A DNA stretch of 64,000 nt from Ulota crispa (Eukaryota > Streptophyta > Bryopsida > Orthotrichales > Orthotrichaceae), in assembly GCA_963920765.1 (NCBI GenBank), contig OY987242.1, forward strand, positions 20,360,002 to 20,424,001, in the 5' to 3' direction. The notes below the pieces were generated by a model. The model saw only the letters and a list, made by a program, of their open reading frames with translations, had not been told where the DNA came from and made no database searches. The number at the start of each line of letters is the position of its first letter. The stretch's first letter is position 1. This document shows positions 1 to 11,060 of the stretch, one piece after another. A program made the position numbers and the translations under genes.

Positions 1-308
1 GTCATCTAATTCATTCCTGTAAACATGCAGTCGGACAAAATCGTTCGTATCGTGAATTCGATCCCAACAAGTATCATGCACAAATTTTTAGTACGGATCT
101 GATCCACACACAGGTCATCCAATGTAGCCAGGAGTTAGGGATTCAAAGTCCACAAAGAATGCTAGTCTCATATTAGCAAAATTTGAGAGTATTTCAGCAA
201 CAAGTTATCCCAACCAACGCCATAATAATATATCTAGATACGTAGTAATGCAATCTTCAATCAACACATGAATGCCTTACACTTCTCAACAGTAAGGGCT
301 AGGCGTGC

Positions 309-1252
309 TTACTTGTCAACAACGGGGACACCAATCACGGTATCCACAGCTTTCTCCACGGATTGCCGACTATACAGCTTATAAAGTCCGAGGGTTATGT
401 CTCCAATGCCCCATTTGCTCATGCCCGAAGCACTATGCATCACACTCGCTGCAACAGCCATGAGAATTTGCTCCATTGATGTTTTTGCAGGTTCCTCGCC
501 TGTGACCAAGTAAAACCATCACAGATGAACGTTCCATCTCCAGATACAGTGTCGCCAGATCGCAAAACCTACAACCCCAGTCTCTTGCTAATTACTTTAT
601 ACTTGTATATGTCTCATCTCATTGTGACTTAAACAATGAAATTCACAGAATTCGCATAAAAGAACATTCAGCAACGTTGAGCTAGCCCAAACGTCGATGA
701 AACCGACAATAGGGAAAAAAATCCAGTCATGGTCATATTAATTAAAGTGGCGTGTTCAAAGAGCGCCAAAATCGTGGCATTCAGATGCAAAGAGCCCTAA
801 ATACTAGGACTGGTACAATTACGATGGTTCCGACGGGCACCTGAAAATTTGCAAATAATCTCTTGAGATTCTGCCATTTCTTACAAATTCTAGTTCATAT
901 CAGCCTCATATTGCGAATTTCAATAAATCAAAAAGGCGACAAGCCTTGTCAATAGTAGTAGATAGATGGAGATCGCCATCAATAAAGTTTCACAATAAAT
1001 ATTTCGAAACGATTCCTCACCACGGACGGTGATTCTAACCTAAATTAAACATCCTCGTTAAAATTCGTTATCACGGAATGGTACTGTTTCAGATATTCCA
1101 TATGAAACCATCAAATGGAACAAAAAACAAAGAGAGAAGAAGCACGAACTCTGTTCCTCGATGATACTTTTCTGGGAATCCAATGCCCGCCTCTCGCCAG
1201 CCATCTCCTCACCGGCGCCGCTTCCACTGCCTTGCGCTTGCAATGACGCCAT
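309..1252 (-). CDS. Two-exon gene for an unrecognised 97-aa protein
   Basis: Seen: exon 1 is 1150-1252 (ATG at 1252) and exon 2 is 309-499, ending in TAA. The acceptor is a good CACAG; the donor (A followed by GTTCGT) is weak. Exon 1 ends in phase 1 and exon 2 supplies the two remaining bases, so the frame stays open across the join. The protein starts MASLQAQGSG, has a charged, probably helical stretch (about residues 15-37, rich in E, R, K and Q), and ends in a less charged segment containing MSKWGIGDITLGLYKLYSRQ. There is no signal peptide and no clear membrane span. I do not recognise the family and propose no function. Inference: a small conserved plant protein, because codon use is sensible and exon phases agree. 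The intron (500-1149) has no other obvious exon, but an unseen small exon is possible. Confidence 0.5.
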
Positions 1253-1667
1253 GATCTTTTTTCCTCTGAGCAGCTATCCAAATGCTGATCCGAAGATGCA
1301 ACTTCAACCTAAAAGGGAGCTCAAACAGGCACCAGGTCACAGAGTCATCGCGTTCCTTGGCCTCAGGTTACAAAACAAAGCATAAGACCATCTCGATGTT
1401 CAAAAGGAAGAATCTCTAGCTCTGAGAGAAGACATTCTGCAGGTGAAAGTGGAGGGACAGAGCAATTTAAATGAACTAGAAAGAAAGAGAAGAATTTGAT
1501 AAGCAAAGCTGGAGCCGCAGAAACGTAAACAAAAGTTAGAGTGATGAGGGGAGCTCATTCCCGATCGAATGCTTTCAGCAGGCCAATGCGTGACGTGGAC
1601 CTCATCCTCGTAGATTCACGCCACGTAGGACTGCTTTTCGCCACCGACCGTGTGAAACCGTATTGTA

Positions 1668-1960
1668 AGATAGGAGGCTCATGAATGGGACCATCTAAGG
1701 GCTGAAACTGAAGTTTGGGGAGGTGAAACTTTTTTTTTTCTTTTACAGTATTTTTCTTTGAAAGACAAGAGATATTGGCATCTAACCCAAGTTATTTCAT
1801 ATTTTGTGGAGTTTTGTGGAATTAATTATGAAACTTTGAAGTTGAAATGGCATAGGGCTCTAAAATGATGCACCTCCTCAAATGTACATTGCTTGCATGT
1901 TGTTTAAAGGTTATAAAAAATAGCATATACAAATGGAGTACATTTGAAGAGGAGCACCAT
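1668..1960. mobile_element. Degenerate copy of the TA-flanked MITE family A
   Basis: The left end (AAGATAGGAGGCT after TA) and most of the interior (phrases such as CCATCTAAGGGCTGAAACTG and GGGCTCTAAAATG) match the intact copies at 19584, 36984 and 38953. The right terminal repeat is not recognisable. The sequence runs into the family B element that begins at 2014, so this copy is truncated or diverged at that side. The right boundary is approximate. Confidence 0.6.
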
Positions 1961-2013
1961 TTTAGAACCTCCTTCCTTGATAGCATGTTTAGAGTCTTGG
2001 AACCGGGATCCTA

Positions 2014-2327
2014 AGGTAGGAACACCCATAAGAGTTAGTGTTTTCATAACCGTCACCTCTAAAATCTTGAAATTTTTGTAAAAGTAAATAAATGTAATTA
2101 CAAGGATGTACAACTTGTGAACATGAAACCTTTGTGCTAATTATGGGTACAATGACATTTTACTCTTTAAAAATTCACAATTTATTCTCACAACATCCAA
2201 ATAATACATTCAAAAAATGTAAACTCATTATTTTCTGTTGCTAATAGGATCCTACAATTTACTAGTTGTTTATTAATTGTCATCATGTTCACAACCCTTA
2301 AACTAACGCTTATGGGTGATCCTACCT
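2014..2327. mobile_element. MITE family B, copy 1 (TA-associated, about 314 bp)
   Basis: Terminal inverted repeats start AGGTAGGAACACCCATAA on the left; the right end reads as the complement with a few changes (ATGGGTGATCCTACCT). A TA dinucleotide lies to the left and TT to the right, so the target duplication is imperfect. The arms remain similar inward, including a shared segment with CATGATG and TTATTAAT. There is no coding capacity. The AGGTA(G/A)GA end resembles family A, so both may have been moved by one TA-targeting (mariner-like) transposase; that link is inference. Confidence 0.7.
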
Positions 2328-2832
2328 TTCTGACTATGGACCATGTGGTATTTTATATGAAGTAATAATGAAATCGTTTACGTTTGTTCATTCATAGAAT
2401 AAGATGGAACATATGGTGCAAAATCCACTTGCAAAATCTCCAGGTATACTTTGCTTTCTGCAAAACGTAGGATTTTGCTGAAGTAGAGGACATGAGAGGT
2501 GTGGAGGCCAATAGGCCAAATGACCAATCACATGATTTTAGTGACACAATTTCCACAACACACAAAAGAGAATTGGAGAGGAAGTCCTAAGTTAAATTAA
2601 TGCTTGATTTTTAATGAGGGTTCTAAACACAGGGATTTTAATTCACAATGTTACTAAAATGAACCAAGGCTCTTATTGCATAAAGCATGAATTTTATATA
2701 TAGAAATAATCATCCAAAAAGCTTTGCAATTGTTAGAAAAGACTAACAATTTTCATGGAAATTTAACATGCCTTTGCAATTTTTTTCTATTTTTAAATGT
2801 TTAAAATACTATAATTATTTTTGGCACATACT

Positions 2833-3137
2833 CTACAATGAATATAGCGTTTAGGTTGCCCCACTCTAATTTCTTGGCATTCACACTATATAAATATTTA
2901 TTGCTAGTACAGTAGTTTTCATAATTAACTATTGTAATAAACAAGTTTTAAAAGGCTGTCAACAACAATGAATTTGCTAAAAACAAACATGCGGCTCCCA
3001 AGTCATAAATCATGTGCAATCTCAGTATTTAGAGAGTAGCATGCGCCTCCAAGTGGTCAAGTGATGAGTTATGAGGTAAATTACCAAGGTAAGGCAACCT
3101 AGTTGTCAAGGCAACCTAAATGCAATATTCAATGTAG
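2833..3137. mobile_element. MITE family C, copy 1 (about 305 bp)
   Basis: The ends are inverted repeats: CTACAATGAATATAGCGTTT at the left and the complement of CTACATTGAATATTGCATTT at the right, both followed inward by AGGTTGC. A better preserved copy lies at 43413-43728 with the consensus CTACACCAAATAGTGC. Internal copies of AGGTTGCC occur next to the right end. No coding capacity. No clear target duplication was found. Confidence 0.7.
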
Positions 3138-3716
3138 TTAAGCGGTAGTTCCATAAGTCTTGATATCCTTTGTTTTTTTTTTCTGGTAAATACAATCCTC
3201 TAATTTCATAATATGTTTTACAATGCTACTATTTGGCCATAATAAACCAAACTAAGTTTAGTGAACAAGGTCAAAGGTTTGTTCTTCAAGCATCTCCCAA
3301 TTCCAATTCCTACTTTTTGGGGCTTCTCTACCCACTCTTGAATCCAAAGTGGAGTAGTGAATGCTTTTTGCACAAGTAAATTTTGCCACATGTCAAGTGG
3401 TGAGCTACTTTGAGAGGTCGGGATTGAGATCGTCAAGTACATGTATAGGAACACATCCAAACAATTTCAAGGGTAGGCTAGAGCCGCTAATAGAGACCCT
3501 ATGAGATGCAACTTTACCATTTTATATAAAATAATCTACAATACTTTTTTTCACAAAATTATGTTTTAGGGTAACTTGTTGAAAGGCTAACCCTACTAAT
3601 TTTTGCTTGAATTTTTGGAGACCTTGAGATACCCCAAACCCATAAACGCTCGGGTATAGGTCTATCTACCGTAAGATTGGCAAACTTCAAAACCAATTGC
3701 TGAGAAATCAATCATA

Positions 3717-4023
3717 AGGTAGGAACACCCATAAACATCAAGTTAAGGGTTTTGAACATGATGACTATTAATAAACAACTAGCAAATTATAAGATCCTAT
3801 TAGGAACAGAAAAAAAATGAGTTTGCACTTTTGAATGTATTATTTGAATACTTTGAAAATAAGCTGTGAATTTTTAAAGAGCAAATTGCCATTGTACCCA
3901 TAACCACTTTTAAAAATTCATGTTCACAAGTTGTACATCCTTGTCATTACATCTATTCACTTCCACAGATTTTCCAAGAGATGACGATTATGGGGACAGT
4001 GACGCATATGGGTGCTCCTACCT
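3717..4023. mobile_element. MITE family B, copy 2, upstream of alpha-SNAP
   Basis: A 307-bp element bounded by TA on both sides. The left end is AGGTAGGAACACCCATAA and the right end is the complement of AGGTAGGAGCACCCATATG. Its right end lies 264 bp upstream of the alpha-SNAP start codon, so it probably sits in or beside that promoter. It is the better preserved of the two family B copies in the window. Confidence 0.75.
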
Positions 4024-4287
4024 TAACTCGTTTTTGTCCCATTCCAGGAAGGCAGACTCACGGTCACTCACCTGAAGGAGGAAGAGAGAGATTGGCGACT
4101 AAGCTACCGGAACTAACTATTAGTAAGTTACGCTTCCTTTCGTCCGAAACCAGACGCCTGTCGCCTCTCTGATTGTGTGCAACCTTCGCTTCTGTTGCGA
4201 CAATCGACGCCACTCCATCGTGTGTTTGCGATCAGATTTTGCGAAGGAGAGCACGGCCTCGCTCCAGACTCGCCTCGGGTGAGCGCC

Positions 4288-7054
4288 ATGGCTGATAACC
4301 GCGCCAAGGGGCTGGACTATGAGAAGAAGGCGGAGAAGAAGCTCAACGGCTGGGGCTTGTTTGGCAGCAAGTTCGAAGATGCCGCCGATTTGTTCGACAA
4401 GGCCGGCAACTGCTACAAGCTTGCCAAAGCTTGTGAGTGATCTTGCCAAAGCCCGTTCGAGATTCGTCCTTCTTGTGATCGGTTTCGTGATCGGCTTCGT
4501 GATGAGGCGTTCATTCTGTGGTGTGCAGGGGACGAGGCGGCCAACGTGTACATCAACTTAGCGTCTTGTCACTTGAAGGTATCCCTATTTTTCTTACTAT
4601 TGGACTGCAAAAAGCAATGGCAGAATTTGTTTATTGGCTGTAGGTTGGATTGTCAAGAATCTAGGATTTCTTTTTAGGTTTTCATTTCTTGAAAATGATC
4701 ATCGCTGAAGATGCGCCTGTTCCGGAATGCAGTCGGACAGCAAGCATGAAGCAGCTGCAGCTTATGTGGACGCCGCAAATGCGTACAAGAAGAAGCCGAA
4801 CTCCCAGGGTAAAGAGTCCTCCCAAGATCTTTTCTGTCAAAGCCCTATTTTGCTTGATTTTGTCTTGATTTTGTTTTGTTTTGTTTTGTTTTCATTCCCC
4901 GATTTGATGTTATTTTTTTGGCATGTACATGTAACCTAATTGCGCTATGTCGTCGCAACGCAGAGGCTGTGAATATGCTGAACCTGGCAATTCAGATGTT
5001 CGAAGACATTGGGCGGCTATCCATGGCAGCTAAGCATTATAAGGTGATTATTTCTGTTCCACCGATCTCTGGAAACAATACATTGGTTGCTGTGATCGGC
5101 AAACAAATAAACGATGTTCTGATCGTGGATCATGGATGGAAGTGCTGCTAAGTATACCTCCATCTGTTTTCATGATTGCGAGTACAAATCGGTTGCGTTG
5201 AGTCTGTCGCTGCAGTATATGTTAAAATTTTGTTTGATAGGACTTGTACCAGTTGCAAGTAGTGGTAGTGTTTGCAGATGTTAAGTGGTAGAGGTGTCGT
5301 GTACTGCCTCCTTGCCACTAACTGATAATTTTTAGTGAGAGATGAACATGGATCGTGCCTCTTGTAAACTGTCACTCTTTGTCAGAGATGTATGTAATTG
5401 GCTGCAATGGGCCAAGATGCCGTGGATTGTTGATTGCCTGATGTGTGTATACAGGATATAGCTGACATTTATGAGAAGGAGGAGGACTTTGGAAAAGCCA
5501 TGGAATACTACGACAAGGCTGCTGAACTTTACTCTGGAGAGAATGTGGAAAGTACGAGCAACCAATGCAAGCTCAAGGTCGCACAGTATGCTGCACAAAC
5601 GGAACAGTATGTTTTGCAATCTTTGTTATTGTATTAGTGTCAGAGCAGTTCTTTTGTATTCATGGGCTTTGTTCTTCCTCACAGACGTATAGTTGTGGCA
5701 TGAGAAATGTTTTTTCCCATTTATGAGAGTGCACCCGTTGGTCAATTATTTAATTGAAACTTAGCCCTTTTCCGTGTATCTTTATTCCTCCCATGCAGCG
5801 TCATCAACAGATACATCTGAGCCTCTTTGTTGAATTCATATTGATCATTGCACACTATATGACACAGTCAAGTGTTGTACAGTTTTGAGAAAGCTATGAT
5901 TTGTACGGAGGTAGCGGAAGACCATTATCTGTCTTTGCTTATATGCACAAATTCAATGTACAAATTCAGCTTGTATAACTTTTCAGTGATATCTAATGAC
6001 AATCATCGACTGTTGTGACAGATACGACAGAGCAATTCAGATCTACGAAGCGGTGGCAAAGAACTCAATGAATAACAACTTGTTGAAGTATAGCGTAAAA
6101 GGCTACCTTTTGAATGCTGGGTTGTGCCAGATCTGTGGGAAAGACATTGTTGCAGTCCAGAATGCCCTAGAAAGTTACCAGGTCAGTTCTTCACTATATT
6201 GATTCTTGGTCCATATTGCTTGCATGACTATCGTTCGTTTCTAAGCCGTTTTAAGCTACCAGAAAGACGTTATTAAAATGTCTGTTTTCGCTGCAGGAGG
6301 TGGATCCCACATTTTCTGGCACAAGAGAATGCAAGTTTTTGCAGGTATCTTTCCCATACTTGCTGTTTCTGCCTTTCTACATCTGTAAACTGTTACTGCC
6401 GATCAGGTTGAATTTGGACGCTGTGTTTTGGTAAGGGGACTGTTTTGTTCTGACTCCTATGTGCTTATTTCTGGAGTGTGCGTTGTTTAAATTTGTTACA
6501 GGATTTGGCCGCTTCCATAGACGAAAGCGACGTTGTGAAATTTACAGATGTTGTAAAAGACTTCGACAGCATGAGTCGTCTGGTGAGGTCCTTGATGGCT
6601 TTTTTGGGTTGCAGTCACCGTTGGAAGTCAAACAATTTGTGAGAGTTTAGGGAACGCAACTTGTCTTTATTCACTCTTAATTTCCATACAGATTTTAGTT
6701 ATATATACGAAAAACGTCTCTATGAGTTAATAAGAACTTGTACAACGCTTAATTGAGTTTCTTAATCATCATCCTCTTAGTGAATATTGGTGTTGAGTTT
6801 TCGCTTTATTTTTTTGGTGCTTAGTTAAGTTCATGTAATCATTATTATGCTACTCTTTCCGTTGTGCGTCACTGCGGTTAGGCCTAATGGCCGTGAATTG
6901 TGATATCAAAATAATTTGAAAAATTCTTAGATGACTCGTCATGGATCATTCCTGACCTTTGACGTCATGAATACAGGACCAATGGAAAACCACTTTGCTT
7001 TTGCGAGCGAAGAATGCTTTGAAGGTCAAGGAGGACGAGGACGACCTCACATAG
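4288..7054 (+). CDS. Alpha-SNAP (alpha-soluble NSF attachment protein)
   Basis: Adaptor that binds assembled SNARE complexes and recruits the ATPase NSF for their disassembly at membranes of the secretory pathway. Nine exons: 4288-4432, 4529-4578, 4733-4808, 4964-5043, 5455-5606, 6022-6181, 6297-6344, 6502-6582, 6977-7054. All junctions obey GT-AG with consistent phases and give 289 aa, the usual plant alpha-SNAP length. Seen: N-terminal [20 protein letters not shown] with a [19 protein letters not shown] helix pair, the repeat [23 protein letters not shown] block near residues 65-90, [14 protein letters not shown] (about 100-117), [17 protein letters not shown] (about 124-140), YDRAIQIYE, and an acidic C terminus ending EDEDDLT. 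Known: these are TPR-like helical repeats, and the acidic leucine-containing tail stimulates NSF. The start was chosen because MADNRAKG fits the family and follows a 5' leader. It looks intact. Confidence 0.96.
4866..4893 (+). repeat. Short GTTTT-type microsatellite in an alpha-SNAP intron
   Basis: Tandem TTTTG units lie in intron 3 of alpha-SNAP (intron 4809-4963), forming part of a T-rich tract. Confidence 0.6.
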
Positions 7055-8459
7055 GTTTTTTCTGCTAGCGTAGAACTCATTGCTGCCCTATGAATTATTT
7101 GATTGCTTATTTGAGCTTACATAAGACAACCCAGTAGTTACAAACGTTTTTTATGCTTGTAGATATCCTTTCGGTGACTTGACTTTCGCGTTTCATTTTT
7201 TGAAGGCCATTATCACCATGGCATTTCCTCCGTATACACATATCTTGTAGTGCCGAGCCCTCTATAGTTGATTCTTTTATAATCGACCATACAATGGAAC
7301 CGAATGAGAAAATCTAGTTTTTGTTTCCCATAGCTATCGGTTTCCTATACAACGAGAAATTTACTTGATTTAGGGTTTTGGAGTATTTTTTTTGCCTGCA
7401 GTGGAGGCAAAAGCATTAGATCGAGGAAGGTCATGTTGTAAACATAAATCATACCGGTACTCTTGGATTGTTTATTGGAAAGCCTGGAACACTCGTCACT
7501 TTAATTCGGTAGCACCATATCAAGTCCGGTTCTTCCAATTATCATTACCCGTTTTTCAATTTATCAACCAAAGTTCCAAGTGGCTTTTCGTAAATGCGTT
7601 CTCAGATGATTTTCGTATGTATTCTTGGTGCATTTTCTTAATTATTCTCACGGTCATAGTGCTTCGGCCCCTTTACTTGTCCCTAGGAACTTAGGGATTA
7701 GGATTCACTCTCTTCAGAGTATTTTTCATTCAATTGAAGGATTCCAGGAAGGTGATAATGGAAATTTGATGAATGCATGAGGGAAAGCTATTGGTACTTG
7801 ATGCTTTTTCATGCTTCGGAATCTATGCTTCTAAAAAATTAAAACTCTTCCAAAAATTAGAAAACACCAAAGAAGGGGTTTTTTTGTTGCTAATTCTTTA
7901 TTGTGCAATATAAACTTAATACTTTGTACACAAGTAAAAAGGAATTCAGTTTCGTACTTTTACCACCATAATTACTACCATGTCAAGATATCAAAAATGT
8001 TGTACGGACTTGTCATGAACGTAGAGATAATTAATGTTTTGTACATGGATCTTTTGAGTAAGCTACTTTTCTTAATCTCTATACTTGTAAATGTGAATAA
8101 CTTCAGTCATAATCCTTGAATTACAGTGCAAACTAGTTAAAAAGATACTTATATTGGCCCAAACAAGCAGAAAGTTTTACTTGGAGAGCAAAGCACTGAC
8201 AAGTAGCTATAATTTCCATATGTTAGCATAGGACCCAAAGGTTCGCACACAAGTTTTTGAACACTTTTTGGGACTTTCAGAGTTAGTCTTTCATAGAAAA
8301 AGGTGAAAATCTATTGCAACCTACTTAGGAACCCTGATCCCAAAGAACAGAAAACACGGTAACTCACACTTAACGTCATTCAATCAAAGCAGATATACGC
8401 AAGTCAGAATATAAAAAGTGAATATTTAGCACAAACATGCTAATGTACAAACAAATGTC
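7055..8459. other. Region between alpha-SNAP and the zinc-ribbon gene, no gene seen
   Basis: The two genes converge here, so the stretch holds both 3' untranslated regions and AT-rich spacer. The open frames in it show no family resemblance, no splice-supported continuation and poor codon use. No repeat matching elsewhere in the window was noticed. Confidence 0.6.
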
Positions 8460-8807
8460 TCAAAGAGAGGCTCCACAATGAGGACAAAACTTGAAGTTCG
8501 CAGATTCAAGAGGTGACAAACATGACCAGCATTGCAGGCTTGGAGTGTGGTCACCAGGTCCAGTGAAATTCCCGGCATCTTTGAGGGTGTTGAATTTGTG
8601 GAGAGGCATCAGGAATGGACACGAAGTGCATTTGATGGCTGGATTGTCGCCACTCCACTTCCACATGGGGATGAAAAACAGGCGAAGCACGTTGTCGTAC
8701 TCGACCAGCGATGCTGGGGACTTACAAACAGGGCAACCAGCTGCTTCACTTTTGAGCACAGCCTGCACTTGTTGAGTTACCCCACCGAAGAAAACGAAGA
8801 ACACCAT
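8460..8807 (-). CDS. Plant zinc-ribbon family protein, intronless
   Basis: A single open frame of 115 aa from ATG at 8807 to a stop at 8460. Seen: a hydrophobic start (MVFFVFFGGV) followed by QQVQAVLKS, then paired cysteines at C25/C28, C60/C63, C93/C96 and C108/C111, the last in FCPHCG. The block LVEYDNVLRLFFIPMWKW separates the first two pairs. Known: plants carry a family of uncharacterised zinc-ribbon proteins with the same order, namely FF-GGV-QQV start, CxxC, VEY..VLKLFF.P.W.W, CxxC and a C-terminal FCPxCG. Two zinc sites are likely. The molecular function is not known to me. The completeness of the frame and the family layout make this call strong, although no promoter element was identified. 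Confidence 0.88.
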   Translation of the reverse strand: MVFFVFFGGVTQQVQAVLKSEAAGCPVCKSPASLVEYDNVLRLFFIPMWKWSGDNPAIKCTSCPFLMPLHKFNTLKDAGNFTGPGDHTPSLQCWSCLSPLESANFKFCPHCGASL

Positions 8808-10290
8808 TCTTTCTCAGCCAACCCAGCGTTCAACATGGCTTCGTCTCAATCTCCAGCATTGGTGAAGGCCGTTTACTCAAAATCAGCATTCTCTTTGTAC
8901 GTCTTGAAGTTCCTAACCCTAAACGGTAGGAATCGAAGGCTCTGGTTACAAAAGACGATGTAATCGACAGTTGCACTCAAAAATTCTTACTCCTTTCCTA
9001 CAAAACCATGCTCGTTGGAAAAGTACAAACAATGCGCTTCAACCAGCCCTTATCTATGCTCTGGTTTTATCGCAGCAATCGACTTAAGCTTGCTGCCCTA
9101 ACTTAGGGTTTTTGATGCCGTTAGCAAGATTTTCATACCCGCCGTTCCAGACCTCTCAATCATGCAGGTCAAAAGAATTTGGAGTTGGCTCTATCAACAC
9201 CATTTGATCAATACCAGTTGAGATGGCCGACTATGTGATCACCACCTAGACAAGCAAGCAATGAATTTGAGACGATTCAACAAATTTTGCAATTTTTTAC
9301 TGCAGCAGGAATTGAACCAAGCAGGTCAGAAATCAATTGTTAGACGGACTTGCGAGTCATCGTAAATGCTCATGACAATGAAACTGCTGAACAACACAAT
9401 CCTGAAAACTATAATTAGGGTTGAGTACCCAGAACCCTAAACCCTGAGTGGAGCTCAGGAATCAGAGATATAAGGTATCAGTCAACGCTGATTCGCAGGA
9501 GTGAACAGTAGGCTGCTAAACAAAAGTGGCAAGGTCAAGTCCTAAACCTCGGACATCCAAATTGTGCACCAAAATCGGTCCGGCTCTCGTCAGAAGGACA
9601 CGGCAGGGAACAAAATAGAGGACATCCGAGGCGAAGCAATCATACCTCAACGTCCGCCTCCTCGCAAGGCCTCCGCGACCTTAGCCACAATTCGAAAGCC
9701 AAAACACGAATCACGCGAAGCTCAAACTGCAAAATCAAAGTGCAAATTTTAAAGTGCAAATTCAAAGTGCAAATTCAAGAGCAGAAACCTGCCCGCAATT
9801 CCTTCTCGCTACGGAGCCTCCCCGCAACAATCTGATGAAACAAGAACAACGAACTTTGCAATGAGCTCAGAGAACGACGAGGAGAACGACGTTCCCCGGG
9901 CTTTAGCTCCCTTCTGTTCTCTCTTTGGCCATTTGTTCCTTCCACCCGTCTTTTATCATTGTTCTTTTCATCATTATAAAATTCCACATAAGCCTTTACT
10001 CTATACTGATTTGACCAATAAAAAAGAAATGGAAATCTACTATTCTTTAATAATATCTTTTAGTAGATTTGATTAATTAGAGTGCTTTTAGAGTGTTACA
10101 TCCACTAGAAGAAAAAAGTGTTCTAGATAACTGGTTCATAATGATTGCAAAGGTCTTAGATAAACAACTATGTAATGACTCAATTATAGTCCTTCGGACA
10201 TTTGCAGTCATTTTGGATGAGTTATTTTATTGCACATTTTCTTCCAATGAGTTAAGTGTTTCTAACGTTTGTCTTTCGAGGGTTTCAACT
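8808..10290. other. Zinc-ribbon gene upstream region and spacer
   Basis: The stretch just above 8807 is the likely promoter of the zinc-ribbon gene; it includes a CCTAACCCTAAACGG stretch near 8925, similar to plant telo-box elements. A second ACCCTAAACCCTGAG stretch is near 9430. Frames around 9560-9990 are of fair GC content but have no recognisable domain or splice-supported partner. The remainder is AT-rich. Confidence 0.45.
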
Positions 10291-10509
10291 ATAGCAACTA
10301 CCTACCAAAAATTGAGATTTTGTCATCACATGTTGTTTGATCAAATGTTATAATCTCCCATCTCCCACGGTCAATTGTTCCCAAAATTTGCAAGCCGTTT
10401 TCTAAATAGGTGTTCCACTATTTTCAATGATCACTTTTTATGGATCATCTGATTGACGAAGATACAATACATCAAAACTGTAGGTCTCCCAAAACCTTGA
10501 GCTTAGGGG
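10291..10509 (-). mobile_element. TTAA-flanked element, truncated copy in inverted orientation (E9)
   Basis: Read on the minus strand it begins CCCCTAAGCTCAAGG immediately inside a TTAA (10510-10513). Over about 220 bp it matches the plus-strand copy at 18417-18655, sharing GGTTTTGGGAGACCTACA, the GATGATCCA segment, CACCTA and TTTTTGGTAGGTAGTTGCTA. The match stops near 10291, where the other end is missing. The pair flanks the ABC1K gene in opposite orientations. Confidence 0.75.
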
Positions 10510-10579
10510 TTAAATTGAAGAATTTCCCCTATTGCAAATTTAGAGTACAAACTGCATTCCCCTGGATATAATTTTTTCT

Positions 10580-11060
10580 AAATTTCCCTGGGAAATGGAA
10601 CAGCAGCAGGGGACTGGATCGCACAGCGTAGGATGCGCCACGTGTGTGCAGAGGTCAACATCCGATGCGGAGCCACCTGGCCACAGTACTACAGTAGGAA
10701 TGGAGTCTGGCCAGGTCAGCAAGCCGAGGCAGGGAGCAGGGCTCATCCCAAGGCCAGCCACGCCATTCCGTCGCTCGCAGTGGTTCTGCCTCCGTCGCCC
10801 CTGCTCCCATCACAGCAATCAATCCACAATCCGTCTGCCCAGAATGGCACCAACACCGATTGCCCTAACCATGATGCACTGATCCAAGGTTGCATCGAAT
10901 CCGCGCTCTCTTTGCACGCATGCTTGGCCGCACGCCAAGATTGTGGAAGTGGAGGCAGTAGCACTACTAAAGTGATGTGGGTACGAGGGCATGGGGATTT
11001 CGCGAGTTCCTCGTGAAGAACTGAAGCTGCACGGACACGACGACGCCGTAGCTGCCACTG
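10580..11060 (+). promoter_or_regulatory. GC-rich presumed promoter and 5' leader of the ABC1K gene
   Basis: This stretch is distinctly richer in GC than its surroundings and lies directly upstream of the proposed ABC1K start. It contains several overlapping open frames on both strands, none with a recognisable domain, which is typical of a GC-rich leader. No TATA box was assigned. If the true start lies further upstream, part of this stretch would be coding. Confidence 0.4.

Noticed and set aside
7392..7694. 100-codon plus-strand frame after alpha-SNAP
   Set aside because: No ATG-supported exon structure, no domain, and composition like the surrounding spacer.
9421..9440. Telomere-like CCCTAAACCCTGA stretch
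   Set aside because: Only one or two units; more like a plant telo-box or chance than an interstitial telomere array.
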